A DNA stretch of 9,633 nt from Sedimentisphaerales bacterium (GTDB lineage: Bacteria > Planctomycetota > Phycisphaerae > Sedimentisphaerales > Anaerobacaceae), in the NCBI GenBank assembly GCA_030630905.1, contig DAOVMB010000052.1:1-9633 (forward strand), written 5' to 3'. How positions within the stretch are numbered: position 1 is the first letter of the stretch; the number at the start of each line of letters is the position of its first letter. The notes under the pieces are model-generated. The model searched no databases and was not told where the DNA came from. It saw only the letters and a program-made list of their open reading frames with translations. The position numbers and the translations under genes are program-made. Positions 5,834-9,633 of this stretch are shown here, in pieces.

Positions 5834-7759
5834 ATGAACGAAGGAAAAGTAAATCTATTTATCTATGGCTCACTGCGGGACAGAAGAATCTTCCAATCAG
5901 TCAGTGGGTCGAGTTTTGCCAGAAAAGCATCTAAAATCGACAATAAGACCCTTTTTGCCGAACCTGCTCTGCTGCCTCGCTATCGAAGGGTCAGTCCGGA
6001 CAATGTCTATTACTATGCCATTGCAGCGCCATCTTCGAGAATAGAAGGTTTTGTAATCCATGATGTTCCTGCCGTGGCGATGGCTGGAATCGACAGGTAT
6101 GAAGGCAAGCGTTACGAGAGAGATACCGTTCAAGTTAACACCGCAAACGGTTCCATCGAGGCCCAGGCCTACCTGGTTACTCACGACTCGATGGAAAAAC
6201 ATTTCGGTGACAGATTCCACGTCAACCTGATACACGAACTATGGCTTCGGAAACGCATCGAGAAATTCATCAAAAGACGTACTCGTCCCGGCGAACGAAC
6301 GGTTGACGCCGAGTCGGAACGCCGAGCCGATCGAGAGCTGCTCGCAACAACAGAACGTGACCTGGTGATGAGTCATTATCATACTGATGCCGTAAGTGAT
6401 TATTTTCTTGAGCATGAGCTGGACCGTCCCCGGCCAAGCATAAAACACCTGTGCGATGATCAACAGGCAAAGCCGTTTATTAAAAATTACATGGCTTTAG
6501 CTGTGAGACAGGTTCTGCTCAATCAGCTCGAAGAACAAATCCAGTCCCGATACCGCTTCGAGCTTGAGCGTATACGCACTTCAGAAAGATACTACAACCG
6601 GGCGATCAGTTTGCTGGCGGCTCTGCAAATGATAAATGCAAACCAAAGCGCTGTTAATTTGATAGTTGACGAATGTCTCCAGACAATGCCCTGTGATAGA
6701 AACGATCTTATTGACTATGTTAAATACGGTGTACGTGCTTCAAAAAGCATGTTTGATCCTCGTGTGGCCCAGGCAAAACTGACTCGAATTCGTTCGAATC
6801 TTCAGCCCGGACTGATTCCGCTTGGAATTGAGATCGAATTGAGTAATGTCGGGGCGGCGGCTGTCGAGCCGCAAAGAAGCATCCAAAAAGCGTTTGACTC
6901 CGTATATGACGGATTCAAATACTTCTATGATTTTCGCCTGGAAGTTTTGAGCTGGAAGCTCGGCGGATATATTGACGACCACACCGGCTCAACCAACCAG
7001 GCACGGCGGAGAGGCTTTTTGGAGCTTGCGCCGGGCAGACTGAATATCGCAGGTGAACTGTCTCGGCCGGCAACCGCCGATCCCTGGCTGCTTAATCAGT
7101 TAATAAATGAGATTGTAAATTTCTATAATGTCCGCCCACATAGTTTGCATCTGTCTCTCCAGCTTCGGAAAAGCCAGCGCGACAACCAGAAGATTCTGCC
7201 GCTCGGTTTTGTCAAGTGTCTGCTCGCACTCGGCGGCGGTCCGGAGCGCAAGGGCACAGGCGGGCTGTGGGTCTCAAGGATGGGATATGACGAGATTAAA
7301 CAATACGAGTATGGTGAAGAACTCGTCTTTGCCAGAACCAGTAAGCGCAGATGGTATCTGGGTGGGGACGATATAGCTAACAAACTCCCGGCACAGGCAA
7401 CTACGCACGTCCAGCAGTATAAATTCATACGACTGGAAAAAAGAGCAAATTATGAGCCGTTAATCCTGTGCCTGAAGGGTTTGCAGATATCGTACAATCC
7501 CGCCGAATATTTGACTGCCGAACAATTAAAGAATAACCGAAGATTGCAGCATCAATATGAGGAATTGAAGAAATGGGCAGTCGAGCCGACGGAAATAAGC
7601 CACCAGATGATCAGCCGGTTTATAAGAACCGTGCAGGATGGCTTGATGAACGAAGGGCACCGTCAGCCCGCCCATACGCTGCACTACATCGACTGGGTGC
7701 TCAGTGCGCTTGATGTTCAATTGCGAATGTTCAATAAGCAGCTCAGGCAGTTCTCATGA
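5834..7759 (+). CDS. AIG2/gamma-glutamylcyclotransferase domain fused to a putative amidoligase-like domain
   Basis: This is a 641-residue, apparently cytosolic protein with no signal or membrane segment. Residues about 6-116 are an AIG2/GGCT-like domain: LFIYGSLRD (8-16) gives the substrate-binding YGSL loop. IEGFVI (70-75) and IDRYEG (86-91) follow, with E90 at the family's catalytic glutamate, then YERDTVQV (94-101) and EAQAYLV. Such domains cyclise a gamma-glutamyl group, releasing 5-oxoproline and a free amine. Residues about 130-320 are charged and mostly helical, with no domain I recognise. From about 326, LIPLGIEIEL (327-336) resembles the first metal-binding strand of glutamine-synthetase-like amidoligases (Pfam Amidoligase_2 type). 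FLELAPGRL (395-403), GELSRP (407-412), HSLHLSLQL (436-444) and YKFIRLEKR (529-537) sit where that family has its E-x-S-P, HxH and Arg elements. The amidoligase call is tentative. The gap of 43 nt from the glycosyltransferase suggests the same operon. There is no evident Shine-Dalgarno site before the ATG. The real substrate is unknown. Confidence 0.75.
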   Translation: MNEGKVNLFIYGSLRDRRIFQSVSGSSFARKASKIDNKTLFAEPALLPRYRRVSPDNVYYYAIAAPSSRIEGFVIHDVPAVAMAGIDRYEGKRYERDTVQVNTANGSIEAQAYLVTHDSMEKHFGDRFHVNLIHELWLRKRIEKFIKRRTRPGERTVDAESERRADRELLATTERDLVMSHYHTDAVSDYFLEHELDRPRPSIKHLCDDQQAKPFIKNYMALAVRQVLLNQLEEQIQSRYRFELERIRTSERYYNRAISLLAALQMINANQSAVNLIVDECLQTMPCDRNDLIDYVKYGVRASKSMFDPRVAQAKLTRIRSNLQPGLIPLGIEIELSNVGAAAVEPQRSIQKAFDSVYDGFKYFYDFRLEVLSWKLGGYIDDHTGSTNQARRRGFLELAPGRLNIAGELSRPATADPWLLNQLINEIVNFYNVRPHSLHLSLQLRKSQRDNQKILPLGFVKCLLALGGGPERKGTGGLWVSRMGYDEIKQYEYGEELVFARTSKRRWYLGGDDIANKLPAQATTHVQQYKFIRLEKRANYEPLILCLKGLQISYNPAEYLTAEQLKNNRRLQHQYEELKKWAVEPTEISHQMISRFIRTVQDGLMNEGHRQPAHTLHYIDWVLSALDVQLRMFNKQLRQFS

Positions 7760-7779
7760 CGCTGATCGCGTGTTTCGCG

Positions 7780-8046
7780 TTACGTCTCGCGCATCTCCTT
7801 CAGTTTCTCTCTTATGAATTCGGCCGTACGCCAGGCGGCATCTTTACCGAAAGCAAGGCATTTGTGTATCCCGGTATTGAAAGATTTTGCGAACTCTTCC
7901 GATTGAAAGCCCGCCAAGGCCGAATTTTTATCGAAAGACTGATGGACATCGCCCTCGGGTGCGGGTGCCAGCATATAGATTGCAGTTGCAAAGCCGGCAA
8001 AATAGACAATCAGCAGGAAAATGAATTTGGTTCTCCAGCCTTTCAC
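7780..8046 (-). CDS. Small single-helix membrane-anchored protein of unknown function
   Basis: The 88-residue product begins MKGWRTKF, followed by one hydrophobic helix (about 8-27, FIFLLIVYFAGFATAIYML). The short linker APAPEGD leads to a mostly helical, charged tail (about 45-88) ending FIREKLKEMRET. The basic N-terminus suggests a membrane anchor with the tail outside the cytoplasm, but a cleaved signal is not excluded because an Ala-rich segment follows the helix. The start codon is GTG at 8046. It is chosen because GGAAGGGAG, complementary to 8054-8062, is a strong Shine-Dalgarno site 7 nt upstream. A promoter-like pair lies at 8124-8152. It runs convergent to the cyclotransferase fusion gene, with 20 nt between stops. 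It is downstream of the DegT aminotransferase but has its own leader. I do not recognise a named family; the composition and helix make a real gene likely. Confidence 0.72.
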   Translation of the reverse strand: MKGWRTKFIFLLIVYFAGFATAIYMLAPAPEGDVHQSFDKNSALAGFQSEEFAKSFNTGIHKCLAFGKDAAWRTAEFIREKLKEMRET

Positions 8047-8079
8047 AAAGATTCTCCCTTCCTAAAGAAACCATCTTAT

Positions 8080-8101
8080 GGCCGGTCCCCCCCAGCTGGC
8101 C
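8080..8101 (-). other. Hairpin with a seven-cytosine tract in the leader of the 88-aa gene
   Basis: GGCCGG at 8080-8085 and CTGGCC at 8096-8101 form a 6-bp stem with one G-T wobble. The loop includes seven consecutive C on the plus strand (8087-8093), which are G in the minus-strand transcript. It sits between the candidate promoter and the Shine-Dalgarno site of the small membrane protein, so it would be in its 5' untranslated RNA. It could also end the upstream aminotransferase message, though no U-run follows directly. Confidence 0.3.
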
Positions 8102-8123
8102 TATTGTGTTTTTCTCTATTAAA

Positions 8124-8152
8124 TTAATAGTATGAAAAACAACAGATGCCAA
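8124..8152 (-). promoter_or_regulatory. Candidate promoter for the 88-aa membrane protein
   Basis: Read on the minus strand, TTGGCA (8152-8147) matches 4 of 6 -35 bases. TATTAA (8129-8124), 17 nt further, matches 4 of 6 -10 bases. Transcription would start near 8117, leaving a leader of about 70 nt before the GTG. The site lies just past the DegT stop codon, so the small gene can be expressed on its own, though read-through from the upstream gene is possible. Confidence 0.35.
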
Positions 8153-8176
8153 ACGGAAAATGCGGAAAAAGTGTGT

Positions 8177-9292
8177 TTATTCCACTAATAACTGCTTCAA
8201 AGTGCTACAGACAGTGGCGAGATGGTCTTTTGTCAGATGATTATGGAACGGAAGGGCGATTGTGCTTTCGCTCGCAGATTCGGCAACGGGGAAATCGCCG
8301 GCGTTATAGCCATATTTCTCCGCTATAAACGGCATAAGATGCGCGGGAGGGAAATAATTGCTGACCTGAATATTCCGGCTTTGCATCCGCTGCAAAATCC
8401 GGTCTCGCTGTTCTACGGTGAAACCATCGGTAAGCCGGACTACGAAGACGAACCAGCTCATATCGCAATCGGCCGGCTCGGCCGGAACGATCAGCCGGTC
8501 GTCGTCCGCTAACATTTCCCGGTACCATTCCGCAACCTGCCTGCGTTTGGCCTTGATTTCGTCGATTCTCGATAGCTGCACAATACCGAGCGCGCAGTTT
8601 ATGTCGCTAATCCGGTAGTTATAGCCCAGTCTTTCATGTGCCAGCCAGCCGATGCCTTTGCCTCTGCCCTGGTTGCGAAGCGATACGCATAGTTCCGCCA
8701 GATCATCATCGTTGGTCAAAATCATGCCGCCTTCGCCGGTGGTAATCTGCTTGTTTGGATAAAAGCCGAAAACGCTCATCGTGCCGAACGTCCCGGCCTT
8801 TTTTCCCTTCAAAGTCGAACCGAGCGCCTCACAGCTATCTTCGATGACCGAAAGATCGTGTTTTCGGGCGATTTCACATACAGTATCAAAGCCGGCGGGA
8901 TTGCCGAAGACTTCGACCGGCAAAATGGCTTTTGTCTTTTCGGTGATCCCGGATTCGATTTTAGCCGGATCGATATTCAAACTGACCGGATCGATATCGA
9001 CAAAGACCGGCCTGGCGCCGGCCATCATAATCGACGTAGCCGAAGATACGAAAGTAAACGGCGTGGTAATAACCTCGTCACCCGGTGCAATCCCCATCGC
9101 CAACATACACAAAAACAAGCCGCTCGTCCCGCTATTGACGGCAACAGCCCGTTTCATGCCGACGTACTCGGCGAAAGCCTGCTCGAATTCCCCGAGTTTG
9201 GGGCCGAGCGAAAGATTAGGGCTGCGAAGCACGGCACAAACTGCCTCGATTTCCCTCTCAGTGATGTCCGGCCGGGACAAATATATACACAT
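8177..9292 (-). CDS. DegT/DnrJ/EryC1/StrS-family sugar aminotransferase
   Basis: This cytosolic PLP enzyme probably aminates a keto group of a nucleotide-linked sugar, using glutamate as donor, to make an amino sugar for a surface glycan or related molecule. The 371-residue length is normal. Landmarks are LSRPDITEREIEAV near the N-terminus, NSGTSGLFLCM (53-63) binding the cofactor phosphate, and GDEVITTPFTFVSS (71-84). D152 in VIEDSCEALGS contacts the pyridine nitrogen, and the PLP lysine K181 lies in FYPNKQITTGEGGM. LGYNYRISDINCALGIVQL (222-240) is also family-typical. The ATG start fits the family and has GAGGAA, complementary to 9301-9306, 8 nt upstream. The leader carries a long hairpin (9313-9370) and a candidate promoter (9418-9445). 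It is transcribed away from the window end, towards the 88-aa gene. Relatives include perosamine and UDP-4-keto-sugar aminotransferases; the sugar cannot be chosen from sequence alone. Confidence 0.92.
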   Translation of the reverse strand: MCIYLSRPDITEREIEAVCAVLRSPNLSLGPKLGEFEQAFAEYVGMKRAVAVNSGTSGLFLCMLAMGIAPGDEVITTPFTFVSSATSIMMAGARPVFVDIDPVSLNIDPAKIESGITEKTKAILPVEVFGNPAGFDTVCEIARKHDLSVIEDSCEALGSTLKGKKAGTFGTMSVFGFYPNKQITTGEGGMILTNDDDLAELCVSLRNQGRGKGIGWLAHERLGYNYRISDINCALGIVQLSRIDEIKAKRRQVAEWYREMLADDDRLIVPAEPADCDMSWFVFVVRLTDGFTVEQRDRILQRMQSRNIQVSNYFPPAHLMPFIAEKYGYNAGDFPVAESASESTIALPFHNHLTKDHLATVCSTLKQLLVE

Positions 9293-9312
9293 AACGAAAT
9301 TTCCTCATCACA

Positions 9313-9370
9313 AGGCATTCAATAATTTTAGAAAATCCTGAAAGAAGGTTTTCTAAAATAATATATGCCT
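9313..9370 (-). promoter_or_regulatory. 58-nt imperfect hairpin in the DegT gene leader
   Basis: Perfect 11-bp arms lie at 9325-9335 (ATTTTAGAAAA) and 9349-9359 (TTTTCTAAAAT). CC at 9337-9338 and GG at 9347-9348 can extend the stem inward past a bulged T. A further 6-bp pair, AGGCAT at 9313-9318 and ATGCCT at 9365-9370, flanks it almost symmetrically. Both pairs centre on about 9342. The element ends 21 nt before the DegT start codon and just upstream of its Shine-Dalgarno site. It could be an operator dyad or a leader RNA structure. It is not a typical terminator. Confidence 0.5.
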
Positions 9371-9417
9371 AACTTCAATTTTGCAGAAGCCTTAAATAGA
9401 CAAGAACAATTGACGAG

Positions 9418-9445
9418 ATTGTACTGCCTGTGAGGCATAAATCAA
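9418..9445 (-). promoter_or_regulatory. Candidate promoter for the DegT gene with a dyad in its spacer
   Basis: On the minus strand TTGATT (9445-9440) matches 4 of 6 -35 bases. TACAAT (9423-9418), after 16 nt, matches 5 of 6 -10 bases. The spacer contains a perfect 5-bp dyad, TGCCT at 9425-9429 and AGGCA at 9433-9437, around GTG. Transcription would start near 9411, giving a leader of about 120 nt that includes the 58-nt hairpin. TATTAT at 9363-9358 is an alternative -10 but lacks a good -35. Confidence 0.35.
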
Positions 9446-9633
9446 AAACATTTTCGTTGCCGGATACACCCGTAGAAAATGAGGCAATTTTGCTCTATCG
9501 GATTAGCCCTTTCGGCATATATCAGGAACACTTATGGGACGTCTTATCGAAAAGACCACCATTTATTTGATGCTTATACGAGAATTGCATTTGTCTGTTA
9601 AACAGCCCTCGATATTAAACCGAATATAAATAC
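9446..9633. other. Terminal non-coding stretch
   Basis: Together with the DegT leader this makes 341 nt without a supported gene. Past the candidate promoter I see no RNA gene, repeat or long reading frame. One 31-codon plus-strand frame at 9534-9629 starts with ATG and has AGGAA 5 nt upstream. Its product has no recognisable feature, so it is not called as a gene. Confidence 0.4.

Noticed and set aside
7766..7791. Three TCGCG copies between and over the convergent stop codons
   Set aside because: Spacing is irregular (9 and 12 nt), part is coding, and the only stem is 4 bp with no T-run, so neither a repeat array nor a terminator is supported.
7756..8127. Plus-strand 123-codon frame whose ATG overlaps the stop of the cyclotransferase fusion gene
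   Set aside because: It lies antisense to the 88-aa gene, which has a strong Shine-Dalgarno site and a clean membrane helix. The plus-strand product has no recognisable order and is cysteine-rich in an unstructured way, as shadows often are.
8781..9341. Plus-strand 186-codon frame antisense to the DegT gene
   Set aside because: The minus-strand DegT frame has every catalytic motif. This frame is its shadow and has no domain features.
9534..9629. 31-codon plus-strand frame with AGGAA 5 nt before its ATG
   Set aside because: It is too short to judge, and the product shows no motif or helix pattern of note. A good ribosome-site match over this span can occur by chance.
1..9633. CRISPR arrays, tRNA or rRNA genes, insertion sequences
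   Set aside because: No regularly spaced repeats, cloverleaf-like segments, transposase frames or long terminal inverted repeats were found on reading both strands.

Overview
The window comes from a bacterial genome of moderate GC content. It carries three blocks: a lone nucleotidyltransferase-fold gene, a plus-strand cluster of four genes, and a minus-strand pair facing it. The protein types suggest a Planctomycetota-like bacterium (Phycisphaerae or Sedimentisphaerales type). They include a very large polytopic glycosyltransferase-C-like protein, a DegT-family sugar aminotransferase, and a tiny one-helix protein starting with GTG. Several starts also have weak or no Shine-Dalgarno sequence. 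No rRNA or other marker gene is present, so this placement is inference and could be wrong.

Layout. Positions 1-548 hold a promoter-like site, a leader hairpin and a short MNT-type nucleotidyltransferase-like gene. Its catalytic carboxylates look substituted, and no HepT partner is visible. Positions 549-844 are non-coding, with two small GC hairpins and a good sigma70-type promoter. Positions 845-7759 form the likely operon. It starts with a class I aspartate-type aminotransferase (396 aa) that overlaps a 1024-aa membrane protein by 16 nt. That protein abuts, with no gap, a DPM-like family 2 glycosyltransferase (231 aa). After 43 nt comes a 641-aa soluble protein joining an AIG2/gamma-glutamylcyclotransferase domain to a C-terminal region resembling putative amidoligases of the glutamine-synthetase-like fold. 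On the minus strand, an 88-aa membrane-anchored protein (7780-8046) converges on the operon with 20 nt between the stops. Upstream of it is a 371-aa DegT/DnrJ/EryC1/StrS aminotransferase (8177-9292). Its leader contains a long imperfect hairpin and candidate promoter dyads. The last 188 nt (9446-9633) show no convincing gene.

How the genes may work together. The GT2 enzyme resembles synthases of polyprenyl-phosphate sugars, and GT-C proteins use such lipid-linked sugars outside the membrane, so the abutting pair fits a surface-glycan pathway. The DegT aminotransferase would supply an amino sugar to a similar pathway. The cyclotransferase-amidoligase fusion is the most unusual item. One chain appears to hold a domain that could form an amide bond and a domain that could release a gamma-glutamyl group as 5-oxoproline. 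Whether it acts on glycans, peptides or small amines cannot be told from the sequence.
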